A stretch of DNA of 43,370 nucleotides from Victivallaceae bacterium (GTDB lineage: Bacteria > Verrucomicrobiota > Lentisphaeria > Victivallales > Victivallaceae): the NCBI GenBank assembly GCA_024405735.1, contig JAKSOF010000017.1, forward strand, positions 1-43,370. The letters are read 5' to 3'. This document shows, piece by piece, positions 34,439 to 42,127 of this stretch. Under the pieces are notes generated by a model that saw only the letters and a list, made by a program, of their open reading frames with translations, searched no databases and was not told the DNA's origin. A program made the position numbers and the translations under genes. Each line of letters opens with the position of its first letter. The stretch's first letter is position 1.

Positions 34439-35460
34439 ATCCTTTGCCGGAAATGCTTCCCCGCTTGCTGATCGACTGGTACCGGACGCACCATCGCGAT
34501 CTGCCGTGGCGCAAAACGCGCGATCCCTACGCGATACTGATTTCCGAAGTGATGTTGCAGCAAACGAGAGTCGAAACGGTGATCCCTTATTACCGGAGAT
34601 TTTTGGAGCGTTTGCCCGATTTTGCATCGTTAAGTCAAGTTCCCGACGAGGAATTGCTGAAATTATGGCAGGGGCTCGGCTATTATCGCCGCGCCGCGAT
34701 GCTGAAAAAAACGGCGATCGCCGTGATGCGCGAGTACGGCGGCGTTTTCCCCGTTGATTTTGAAACGGTTTTGAAATTGCCGGGCATCGGAGATTATACG
34801 GCGGGCGCGATTTTTTCCATCGCCTTCGGACAAAAGCGCGCCGCCGTCGACGGCAACGTTTTGCGCGTGATTTCCCGCTTGAATGACGACGCGCGCGATA
34901 TGACGGCGCGTGCCGTGCGGCGGGAAATAGGGAATGCGCTGGAAAGTTTGTATCCCGATAATGCGGCATCGGAATTTACCCAGAGTTTAATGGAAATCGG
35001 CGCGACGGTCTGTCTGCCCAACGGCGCGCCCCGTTGCGCGGAATGTCCTTTGCAAACGCTGTGTCTTGCCTTGAAACGCGGGATTGTCGCGCTCCGCCCG
35101 TTGAAAAAACATCCCAAAGCGCGGAAAATCGAAAAAAAGACTTTTTATCTTTTGCGGTGCAACAACAAGATCGCACTGGTGCGCCGTCCGGGGCAGGGGA
35201 TGCTTGCCAACCTTTACGGCTTTCCCGGAGAGGACGGGCTCTTGCCGCTTGCCGAATGCCGCCGCCGCCACCGCGATTGGGAAATCCGCCCGAAAAGTTT
35301 GGCGGCAAAGCATATTTTCACTCACATCGAGTGGCGTATGCGCTGGTTCCGGGCGGAAACCGTACGGGAGGATCCCCGTTTTATCTGGGCGACGCGCGAA
35401 GAGTTGGAGGAAAAATATCCCGTCCCCAACGCCTTTTCCGCATATCGGAAACTTCTTTGA
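34435..35460 (+). CDS. mutY: A/G-specific adenine DNA glycosylase MutY
   Basis: 341 residues. It removes adenine opposite 8-oxoguanine. Catalytic E38 lies in [13 protein letters not shown]; the helix-hairpin-helix [12 protein letters not shown] and D139 (AVDGNVLRV) follow. A 4Fe-4S loop has C193, C201, C204 and C210, one residue longer than the usual C-x6-C-x2-C-x5-C. The C-terminal 110 residues form the NUDIX-like 8-oxoG recognition domain. The start is the ATGA overlap at 34435; the longer reading in the macrodomain gene is rejected. Last gene of the operon, ending 18 bp before the convergent mntP. Confidence 0.95.
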   Translation: MNPLPEMLPRLLIDWYRTHHRDLPWRKTRDPYAILISEVMLQQTRVETVIPYYRRFLERLPDFASLSQVPDEELLKLWQGLGYYRRAAMLKKTAIAVMREYGGVFPVDFETVLKLPGIGDYTAGAIFSIAFGQKRAAVDGNVLRVISRLNDDARDMTARAVRREIGNALESLYPDNAASEFTQSLMEIGATVCLPNGAPRCAECPLQTLCLALKRGIVALRPLKKHPKARKIEKKTFYLLRCNNKIALVRRPGQGMLANLYGFPGEDGLLPLAECRRRHRDWEIRPKSLAAKHIFTHIEWRMRWFRAETVREDPRFIWATREELEEKYPVPNAFSAYRKLL

Positions 35461-35477
35461 TATGACGCGTTTTGCCG

Positions 35478-36026
35478 TCAGAAAAAGTTTTTGATGCCGA
35501 GCAAAATCAGCACACAGCCGCCGGCGATCATCGCTTTGTCGGGAGAAAGGTGTTTTCTGCCCCGTTTGCCCGCGAGCGCGCCGCCAAGCGCGATCAAAAA
35601 CGTGACGACTCCGATGATCGCGCTTTCGATATAAAGACTGGTGTATCCGAGGCAGGCGAAACTTACTCCGACGACAAACGCGTCGACGCTGGTCGCGACG
35701 GCGAGGATGAACAATGCGTCGAACGAGGTGGAAATGCTGCTTTTTTCATCGCGGTCGCGGATCATTTTGACCCCGATCCCGATGAGCAGCGCCGCCGCGA
35801 TAAAGCGACCGTAAAACTGGATCAGCGTACCGCAGAGCGTCCCGCCGAAAAACCCCGCGACCGGCATCAGAAACTGAAAAAATCCGAAAAGGGAGGAAGA
35901 AAGCAGGATCTTTTGCCAGTTGTAACGCTCGTTTTCCACGACACCGAGCGTGACGCTGACGCCAAAGGCGTCCATCGCCAGCCCGATGCCGAGCAAAACC
36001 GCTTCGATGATCGTCCAGATCGTCAT
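35478..36026 (-). CDS. mntP: Manganese efflux pump MntP
   Basis: 182 residues, six predicted membrane helices. The conserved acidic residue D19 (GLAMDAFGVS) and a second copy of the motif (ATSVDAFVVG) mark the two-fold repeat of the MntP family, which exports Mn(II). The ATG follows the stop of the esterase gene directly, so it is translated as part of that operon. I do not see a yybP-ykoY-type Mn riboswitch just upstream, so expression probably follows the operon. Confidence 0.9.
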   Translation of the reverse strand: MTIWTIIEAVLLGIGLAMDAFGVSVTLGVVENERYNWQKILLSSSLFGFFQFLMPVAGFFGGTLCGTLIQFYGRFIAAALLIGIGVKMIRDRDEKSSISTSFDALFILAVATSVDAFVVGVSFACLGYTSLYIESAIIGVVTFLIALGGALAGKRGRKHLSPDKAMIAGGCVLILLGIKNFF

Positions 36027-37208
36027 TCAGAGTTCGGCGACGTCCGTCGAAACGGGCCATTGCCACGCTCCGGCGTATTCGCGGTCAAAAATGTTGAGAT
36101 AAACGGCAGTCGCGCCGGACGGGATCGTCGCGGAAACGATGTCGCCGTGGATTTCGGCGGGGAGCGTTTTCCATTCGCGTTTGACGCCGGGGGCGCCGGA
36201 AGCGTAATTCAACTCCGCGCGTTTGACGCCTTCACCGGGGTCGAGGATCGTCGCGCGTACCCGGTTCCCGCAAACGGAGAGCGCGGAAATGCGCGCGTGA
36301 GCGCGGTCTTTGCCGCAAAAAGCATCGACGTAACGCTGAAGCCCCGCGTAATCCCAGCCGACGTGATCGTGATCGAGCCGGACGACGAGAGCGGCGCCTT
36401 GCGTTCCCGGCGCCTGCTGATAAGTCTTTTGCCACTGGGCGATCTCAAAGGCTTCATCGTTGGTCCCGGCGAACCAGAAGGTCGGCACGGTGAGATTTTG
36501 CACGAAGTATTTCGGCTCAAACGAGTCTTTGGCGTATTTCACAAAGCTCCCGTCGGCGCCGCGGTCCCAGTTGCCGCACCCGTAGCACAAGGCGGCAAAG
36601 GCGAAACGGCGGTCAAGCGAACAGGCGATCGACCCCATCACGCTGCCCCACGAAATGCCGAGCAGTCCGATCTTGTCGGGATTGATTTCCTTTTGTTGAC
36701 GCAAAAAGGTGTTGGCGCGGACGGCGAGCGCAACGCCGTTATGCACCCACAAGTGACGCTGGGCGTCATTGCCTTCGGAGAAACCGCCCGATCGGTCCTG
36801 CCACGAATCTTTCAGCACCGGACGTTTGGGGCGCGCGACTTCCGTCGCCGGTTCCTGACCGTAATGGTCAAAGGTGATCACGGCGTAACCGCGGTCGCGC
36901 CACTTTTGGACGTAGTTTGCAAACGCCGTGCCGCCGCCCCCGTGAAAGAGGACGACCGCCGGAAATCCGCCCTGCGGGACCGGAGTCGAAGGCAATGCGT
37001 AATAGGCGTAGGCTTTCGTTGTTTTGCCGTCGGAAGTTCTGGGCCCTTCCAGCAGGAAAGAGAGGACTCCTTCGGCGCGGTATTTTTCCAATCCGGTGTC
37101 GGCAAAAGTCTGCGGGACGGCAAAAAGTTCCTCCTTGGTCCATTGCATCGGCTCTGCGGCGCAGACCGCCGTCGTCAACGTCGTGGCGAGAAGCGTTTCT
37201 TTCATCAT
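36027..37208 (-). CDS. Secreted alpha/beta hydrolase (dienelactone hydrolase/acetyl esterase-like)
   Basis: 393 residues with a short signal peptide (1-18, ending VCAA). Oxyanion loop HGGGG (89-93), nucleophile S186 in GISWGS, Asp251 in GTNDEAF and a His near 280-282 (HDHVGW) give a plausible triad. The C-terminal 90 residues are a separate beta-rich segment. Such enzymes often remove acetyl groups from plant or mucin glycans. ATGATG start; either Met could be used. Three bases separate it from the symporter gene upstream, and mntP follows without a gap. Confidence 0.8.
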   Translation of the reverse strand: MMKETLLATTLTTAVCAAEPMQWTKEELFAVPQTFADTGLEKYRAEGVLSFLLEGPRTSDGKTTKAYAYYALPSTPVPQGGFPAVVLFHGGGGTAFANYVQKWRDRGYAVITFDHYGQEPATEVARPKRPVLKDSWQDRSGGFSEGNDAQRHLWVHNGVALAVRANTFLRQQKEINPDKIGLLGISWGSVMGSIACSLDRRFAFAALCYGCGNWDRGADGSFVKYAKDSFEPKYFVQNLTVPTFWFAGTNDEAFEIAQWQKTYQQAPGTQGAALVVRLDHDHVGWDYAGLQRYVDAFCGKDRAHARISALSVCGNRVRATILDPGEGVKRAELNYASGAPGVKREWKTLPAEIHGDIVSATIPSGATAVYLNIFDREYAGAWQWPVSTDVAEL

Positions 37209-37211
37209 CTT

Positions 37212-39275
37212 TTATTTCCCTTTTTTATCTTCGACCGTACCGTCGTCGTTGGCAAGCGAGAGATGCTCCCGCATGTCACCGGGCAGCAAGTAGGCATTGT
37301 AAAGACCGCCGAGCGTCAGCCACGCGGTGGCGACGACCATGATGACCAGTTGGACGACGAAATAGGTTTTCCAGTATGCGCTCCAGACGAAAAGCGGGAT
37401 CTCGTCCACTCCGGGGATCCACCCCGCCTCGATCATCAGAAATGCGCAGGTGCCGATCAGCAGACAGACCCACCAGATCAGGCAGTAGCAGATTGTGAAC
37501 CAGAAAAGGAAACCGTCGAATTTGCCGAATTCCAGGGAGTAGCCGATCATTTCTTTCCAGTTGCGCCTGGCTTCGGTGGATTCTCCTGGCGTTTTGTCGT
37601 CGGCGATCCGGTATTTCCCCCGGTGGAGCATCCGGTCGAGGTTAAAAGGCGGTTGCGGAAACACGAGCGACAAAACAACGTAACTTAATGTCGCGACCGC
37701 CATCGCGATAAAGTAGATCACCTGACCATTGATCGGGAATTGGTCGAGATGGTCGGCAAGCCAGTTGCAGTCGGGGAATATTTCAAGCAGTTTCAGCGCG
37801 AATGCGTGCCACAATGCTTTGGTCTGGAGCAACGCCCCGGCAAAGGAAAGAGTTCCACCTGAAATCATCGAGACCCACGCGGCAAGCGTCGTGCCGCGTT
37901 TCCAGTAAAGACCGCCGAAAATGACGATCCCTGCGCCGCCGAGATAGATGGAGCCGGTGACGGCGTAGTACATAAAAATCGGGATTTCAAAGTCGTAGTG
38001 CTTTTCCAAAAGATAAAGCCCGCAACTGAAAAGAAAGGCGAAAACCGCGACCGATGTGATCGAAAGACGCAACCAGCGGATGTGCCGTTTGGCGTCGATT
38101 TTCTTTTTCTGCAACGGCAACAGAAAGTCCTGGACGAAAATACTTCCCCACGTGTGCAGACAAGTGTCGTCGATACTGACCGAACAGGCGAAAATCATCG
38201 CGGCGAAGCCGCCGAAAACCCACCCGGGCAGATTGAGTTGCAGAAAACTGGTGACGACGACCATCGCGCTTTTAGTCGCTTCCGCATTGACGTCGCCGCC
38301 GAGCGAATCGCGCAACGGCGCCGCATACTCCGCCAGATCGGGGTTGTGCAGTACCGCATAGGCGATGAGCGGCGGCAAAATGTAGCAGACCTGTGTCGCG
38401 AGGTGACGCCAGCGTCCGAGCACGCCCGACATCTGAGCGTCGTGCGGCGTTTTGGCGGAGGAATCGTATCCGGCGCCGCCGCCCCAGCTTTTCGCGTTGT
38501 AGATACTGCCGTAGACACCGATCAGAAAGTACCAGATGTTGAATTGGTCGATCTTGGTCGTATTAAACGGATTGACGAATTCGTTGCGCACGGCAAGTCC
38601 GGCGAAAACGTCGTTCCAGCAGAAACGGGCGACGAGGAAACAGAGCATCACGGCGATCAATATTTTGCAGATGACTTCCTGATAGAAGTCCGTCAGCATA
38701 ATACTGATCTGACCGCCGACGATCGCGATGAAAAGGGCGAGTCCGAGATTGAAAAACATCACGACCATCGCCATATTGCATTGAAACGTGATTTCGCCGA
38801 TCGAAACGGGAAACGTTTCCGGCAGACCGAGCAAACCGAGGGTCAGTTCGGCGACGACCAAAGGCATGATCGCATAGTTGATCACACCGGATATCCAACT
38901 CAAAAAGCCGGCGAAAATACGGAATTTCCGGCTGTAACGCATCTCAAAAAACTGAAAGAGGGTAAGCGCGCGGGTCTCGCGGAAACGGTAGCTGATGAAG
39001 CCGGTCACGGCGACGACAAGACCCACCGGCACGCCGATCTGATCCCACCAGATCGGCGTCACGCCCGCCGAATAATACATTTCCCAGGTGGCGACCATTC
39101 CGGCGCCTCCCGTCATGCCTCCGGCGACGGTCAAAAGATATTTGCGAGCCATGCGGTTCGCGGAGAGGAAATCGGCAACGCCTTTGACATATTTATTCGA
39201 CCAAATGGTGACCGCCAGCATGCCGAAAAGCAGAATGCAGAAAAAAATCCAAAACGATGGAGAGGAAAATACCAT
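37212..39275 (-). CDS. Sodium:solute symporter (SSS family)
   Basis: 687 residues with about 13 to 14 hydrophobic helices in the LeuT-like SSS arrangement. The N-terminal helix is followed by VADFLSANRMARKYLLTVAGGMTGGAGM, here split by the membrane. A long polar segment (about 570-600) lies before the last two helices, which makes it larger than typical 500-residue members. It imports a solute, probably a sugar, sugar acid or related compound, with sodium. No good Shine-Dalgarno precedes the ATG, and three hairpins lie in the 147 bp upstream. Confidence 0.9.
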   Translation of the reverse strand: MVFSSPSFWIFFCILLFGMLAVTIWSNKYVKGVADFLSANRMARKYLLTVAGGMTGGAGMVATWEMYYSAGVTPIWWDQIGVPVGLVVAVTGFISYRFRETRALTLFQFFEMRYSRKFRIFAGFLSWISGVINYAIMPLVVAELTLGLLGLPETFPVSIGEITFQCNMAMVVMFFNLGLALFIAIVGGQISIMLTDFYQEVICKILIAVMLCFLVARFCWNDVFAGLAVRNEFVNPFNTTKIDQFNIWYFLIGVYGSIYNAKSWGGGAGYDSSAKTPHDAQMSGVLGRWRHLATQVCYILPPLIAYAVLHNPDLAEYAAPLRDSLGGDVNAEATKSAMVVVTSFLQLNLPGWVFGGFAAMIFACSVSIDDTCLHTWGSIFVQDFLLPLQKKKIDAKRHIRWLRLSITSVAVFAFLFSCGLYLLEKHYDFEIPIFMYYAVTGSIYLGGAGIVIFGGLYWKRGTTLAAWVSMISGGTLSFAGALLQTKALWHAFALKLLEIFPDCNWLADHLDQFPINGQVIYFIAMAVATLSYVVLSLVFPQPPFNLDRMLHRGKYRIADDKTPGESTEARRNWKEMIGYSLEFGKFDGFLFWFTICYCLIWWVCLLIGTCAFLMIEAGWIPGVDEIPLFVWSAYWKTYFVVQLVIMVVATAWLTLGGLYNAYLLPGDMREHLSLANDDGTVEDKKGK

Positions 39276-39300
39276 TGCCGGCGTCTTTTTTATTTACGGT

Positions 39301-39327
39301 AAAAAAATGGACTGCACAGGGCAGTCC
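39301..39327 (-). terminator. Terminator or attenuator before the symporter gene
   Basis: GGACTGC (39309-39315) pairs with GCAGTCC (39321-39327) around a 5-nt loop. On the minus strand the stem is followed by a seven-T tract (39301-39307), only 25 bp before the symporter start. It could end the oxidoreductase transcript or attenuate the downstream genes. Confidence 0.7.
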
Positions 39328-39353
39328 GGAAACGCTTTTTCAAGCGGAGCATA

Positions 39354-39403
39354 CCCCCCTCACGGGGGGCATCGGAAATACCTCCCGGAAACCCGGGAGG
39401 TAT
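39354..39403. other. Two tandem perfect hairpins in the leader before the symporter
   Basis: CCCCCC-TCAC-GGGGGG at 39354-39369 and an 11-bp stem ATACCTCCCGG/CCGGGAGGTAT with loop AAAC at 39378-39403. Neither has its own T tract. They lie between the oxidoreductase stop (39423) and the terminator-like hairpin at 39301-39327, and may stabilise an mRNA end or act in a leader. Confidence 0.6.
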
Positions 39404-39422
39404 CCGTCATCCGGACGGGGAA

Positions 39423-40358
39423 CTACTTGCTCATCGAGCGGATGTCTTCGATCATGCGGGTCATCGCGATCGCGGATTCCGCGGTCAGCGTGTTCTCGCA
39501 TTTGCCTTCGACCGCATCGCGGAAGTGCTCGAGTTCGCAGACGAACGCGCTCTTTTCCGCCGCGGGAACTTCGATCACGCGGTATTCATCGGTGTGGATG
39601 ATGATGCGGTCGGGACGCTCCACGCGCATATAGCCGTTGTCGCCGAGGAAAGTGAAGGTGAGATCCTTGAAGCAGAAGGTCTCTTTCTTGGCGTACATGC
39701 CTTCGAGCAACGCGGTCACGCCGTCGCCGTAGTTGACCATCGCGTTGAAGCTGTCTTCCATTTCCCAGCCGAAGCGGTGTTCGCAACGGGAGAAAAGGAC
39801 TTCCTGCGGCAGTTTGCCGGTGATGTAGCTGATGAGGTCGAAATCGTGGATGCTCAATTCATACATCGCGCCGACTTTTTTGACCCACTGCCCCTCGGGA
39901 CGGTCGTGGAATTCCTGACTCTTGGTGCTGGTGATCGAAACGAGCTTGCCGATCTCGGGCAGGTGTTTTTTCGCTTCGATGAAAATGGGTTCATAACGCA
40001 TTTTGAAACCGACCGCGAGCACCTTGCCCATTTTTTTGGCGAGGGCGTCGAGTTCCATGCCGCTGGCGACGTCGGTGGTCAGCGGTTTTTCCGAGAAGAC
40101 GTTGTAGCCCGCTTCGAGCAACGCCTTGACCACGGGGTAGTGGGCGCGCGGCGGAGTAACGACGCTGACGCCGTCGAGATCCTTGGGCAGATCTTTCATA
40201 TCCGTGATGGGGGTCGCGCCGCAAAGTTCGGCGCAGGATTTCGCCATCTCTTCCTTGAGGTCGCAGACCGCGACGACTTGCACGCCGGGGATCGACGCCC
40301 AGCTGCGCGCGTGCGCTTTACCGATGCCACCGCATCCGACAATACCAACTTTAAACAT
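39423..40358 (-). CDS. Gfo/Idh/MocA-family NAD(P)-dependent oxidoreductase
   Basis: 311 residues, a compact member. Dinucleotide loop GCGGIG (8-13), EKP (90-92), and the C-terminal domain with SIHDFDLISYI, the likely Asp-x-x-x-His-type position (here D and H neighbours). It probably oxidises a sugar or inositol released from a glycan. It lies between the two secreted binding-domain genes and the symporter, all on the minus strand. AAGGAG lies 8 nt upstream of the ATG. It is clearly different in sequence from the member at 5210-6292. Confidence 0.88.
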   Translation of the reverse strand: MFKVGIVGCGGIGKAHARSWASIPGVQVVAVCDLKEEMAKSCAELCGATPITDMKDLPKDLDGVSVVTPPRAHYPVVKALLEAGYNVFSEKPLTTDVASGMELDALAKKMGKVLAVGFKMRYEPIFIEAKKHLPEIGKLVSITSTKSQEFHDRPEGQWVKKVGAMYELSIHDFDLISYITGKLPQEVLFSRCEHRFGWEMEDSFNAMVNYGDGVTALLEGMYAKKETFCFKDLTFTFLGDNGYMRVERPDRIIIHTDEYRVIEVPAAEKSAFVCELEHFRDAVEGKCENTLTAESAIAMTRMIEDIRSMSK

Positions 40359-40388
40359 TTTGTTATCTCCTTATGTTATTGCGTCCGG

Positions 40389-40404
40389 CGGAAAACTTTT
40401 TCCG
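40389..40404. promoter_or_regulatory. Palindromic operator-like site
   Basis: CGGAAAA-CT-TTTTCCG, a perfect 7-bp inverted repeat just upstream of the Gfo/Idh gene. It lies next to a minus-strand TTGACG (40403-40408). No clear -10 was found, so the role is uncertain. Confidence 0.3.
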
Positions 40405-40523
40405 TCAAACCGTTGGTTGCAAAAAATTTTTTACGCTTTTTCACAAGAAACACGCTCCCCGCACCGGCGTTGATTGCCGCCTGAAATACCGGAAGCGCGT
40501 TCTGCATTGCGTCAAAGAATGAT

Positions 40524-41027
40524 TCAGTCAAAAAGTTCCAATTCGGCAACATCATCGACGCTGCCTTCGGGCTTGTAGTTTTCATCCGTGGTGAGGATGA
40601 TCATATCAAAACGGGTGTATTCCGACTGCGAAACGAGTTTGATCACAAGTTCGCCGGCTTCCAGATGGCTCTTGAGCAGCGAGCGGTTCCACTGCCAGAC
40701 GCCGCCCTTGCCGTCGGCGGTCTTTTTGTCGCCGAACGTGCCGACTTTTTTGCCGTTGAGGTAGATCACGGCCTTACGGCTGTTGCCGCACATCGTGTAG
40801 TCGCGAACCCAGAGATAGTAATCGCCGGCTTCGGGAATGGCGGTCCGGGTGGAAACGGTGGCGCCTTTTTTATTCATCCGCAGATATTTGCCCTGCGAGG
40901 CCTTGCCCATGTATTCGACGACAAAACCGTCGGCTTGGGGAAAGTTTTCGCATTCGACCATGAATTCGGCGGCTCCGACTCCGGCGGTCAGCACGGCGGC
41001 GGCGATCATTGACGTCATTTTTTTCAT
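40524..41027 (-). CDS. Secreted stand-alone carbohydrate-binding-like protein, paralogue 2
   Basis: 167 residues: signal peptide (1-19, ending VGAA) and one beta-sandwich-like domain beginning FMVECENFP. Key shared pattern: GDYYLWVRDY, GNSRKAVIYLNGKKVGTFGD, WQWNRSLLKSHLEAGE, IKLVSQSEYTRFDMIIL. It is closest to the next gene upstream and more distant from paralogue 1. The ATG overlaps the stop of the upstream paralogue (ATGA), so the pair is made together, perhaps in equal amounts. The ECENFP start recalls CBM6/CBM35-type modules, but the ligand is not known. Confidence 0.7.
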   Translation of the reverse strand: MKKMTSMIAAAVLTAGVGAAEFMVECENFPQADGFVVEYMGKASQGKYLRMNKKGATVSTRTAIPEAGDYYLWVRDYTMCGNSRKAVIYLNGKKVGTFGDKKTADGKGGVWQWNRSLLKSHLEAGELVIKLVSQSEYTRFDMIILTTDENYKPEGSVDDVAELELFD

Positions 41028-41551
41028 TTTTCTTCCTTTTTGGGTTGGAGGGGAATTGTGGTCAATTCCGTAATTCCTGTTTGTATTCCTTTAGGCAGAA
41101 ATGCCGTATCGGTCGAAAAGATCAGCGCGTCGACGCGCGTGTAGGGAGAAGTCGATACCAGTTTGATTTCCAGCTCCCCCGCTTCCAAATGAGTGAGGGC
41201 GGGGGCGTGATACCAAGTGAATGCTCCGGCGCGGTTGTTTTCCGGCGTGCCGTCGCCGAGAGAAGCGGTTTTTTTGCCGTTGAGATAAATATCGACTTTG
41301 CGGAAATTGCCGCCGAAACTCATTGTGCGTGCCCAAAGCGCGTAATCTCCGCTTTGCGGCAAATTGAAACGCGCAGTCGTTTCCGCGTTTTCATCGGTGA
41401 AGTGGAGAAATGCGCCGTTTTGCGCCAGTTCGTCTTTGGCAAGTTTGACATTGCGGCTTGCCGGGAAATTTTCGCATTCGACACCATACTCCACCGCGTA
41501 AAGCGAAAGCGCCGCCGAAAGGCAGAGAAATGCGAAAGCAACGTTTTTCAT
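41024..41551 (-). CDS. Secreted stand-alone carbohydrate-binding-like protein, paralogue 3
   Basis: 175 residues: signal peptide (1-19, ending LYA) and one domain beginning YGVECENFP. It shares GDYALWARTM, GNFRKVDIYLNGKKTASLGD, LTHLEAGELEIKLVSTS and YTRVDALIFSTD with paralogue 2, so the two arose by tandem duplication. No catalytic motif is seen and no enzyme is attached. A near-consensus promoter lies at 41600-41628. Together with Gfo/Idh and the symporter downstream, it points to glycan capture and use. Confidence 0.7.
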   Translation of the reverse strand: MKNVAFAFLCLSAALSLYAVEYGVECENFPASRNVKLAKDELAQNGAFLHFTDENAETTARFNLPQSGDYALWARTMSFGGNFRKVDIYLNGKKTASLGDGTPENNRAGAFTWYHAPALTHLEAGELEIKLVSTSPYTRVDALIFSTDTAFLPKGIQTGITELTTIPLQPKKEEK

Positions 41552-41599
41552 AGCGACCTGAAACTACCGTAAAAAGCCGATTTTTTTTGTACAAGACCA

Positions 41600-41628
41600 A
41601 CTATACCACACAAATATGGTTTTGTCAA
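41600..41628 (-). promoter_or_regulatory. Promoter of the paired binding-domain genes
   Basis: On the minus strand TTGACA (41623-41628), 17-bp spacer, TATAGT (41600-41605), about 50 bp before the start at 41551. Confidence 0.75.
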
Positions 41629-41639
41629 TGAAAAAACTT

Positions 41640-42127
41640 TAAAAAAACGCATTTGTTGAAAGAGAAGAGAGAGAAACTGCATACGCTTTGATTGCCGTCG
41701 GATGCGAGTCGGTTGCCGACGAGCGCGCAGTCGGATGGGAGCGATTTTACGCATTGCGAGCAATGCGGAAATGCGCAAACAGTTGTTTGCGCAAGCGACC
41801 GTAGACGAGCACGGTAGCCGCGAGCGAAGAGGAGCGAGGAACGAAGCGACGATGAAGCGCAGGCGTATGGGAGTAAAAGGGGGAACATCCTCATCCGTCA
41901 CGATCGCAGTCGCACGGGAAAAGGGGTGGTCAAGGAGGGGAAAGCTGACAGAGTACGGCTGTCTCCTCCTTGCTCCGATCCCGTCAGGCATACCACAGAA
42001 CCTCCCTGTTTTTCTCACTTAAAACCCACGGCGAGAGTTATGAAAGATGGGAGAACCTATGGAGAGGGGGTCTCGCGCCTGCGGCACGACGCATTGATTT
42101 GCGCAATACTCTCTCTTAAAAAGTCTC
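41640..42127. repeat. Hairpin-rich intergenic block D, no gene
   Basis: 490 bp with no convincing coding region. A weak minus-strand open frame covers part of it but has no ribosome site and no recognisable protein. Tandem hairpins are clear: GCATTGC/GCAATGC at 41751-41766 and TGCGCAAAC/GTTTGCGCA at 41772-41793. The style (GAGCGAGGAACGAAGCGACG) recalls blocks A to C, but a long shared segment was not found by eye. Confidence 0.5.

Noticed and set aside
35478-36100. A manganese riboswitch before mntP
   Set aside because: mntP follows the esterase stop with no gap, so there is no leader in which a yybP-ykoY-type element could lie.
35472-37688. A 738-codon plus-strand open frame opposite mntP, the esterase and the symporter end
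   Set aside because: It spans three good minus-strand genes and has a biased, low-complexity Arg/Asp composition typical of antisense frames.
41548-42018. A 156-codon minus-strand open frame in block D
   Set aside because: It overlaps the promoter at 41600-41628 and the hairpins, has no ribosome site and no recognisable protein.
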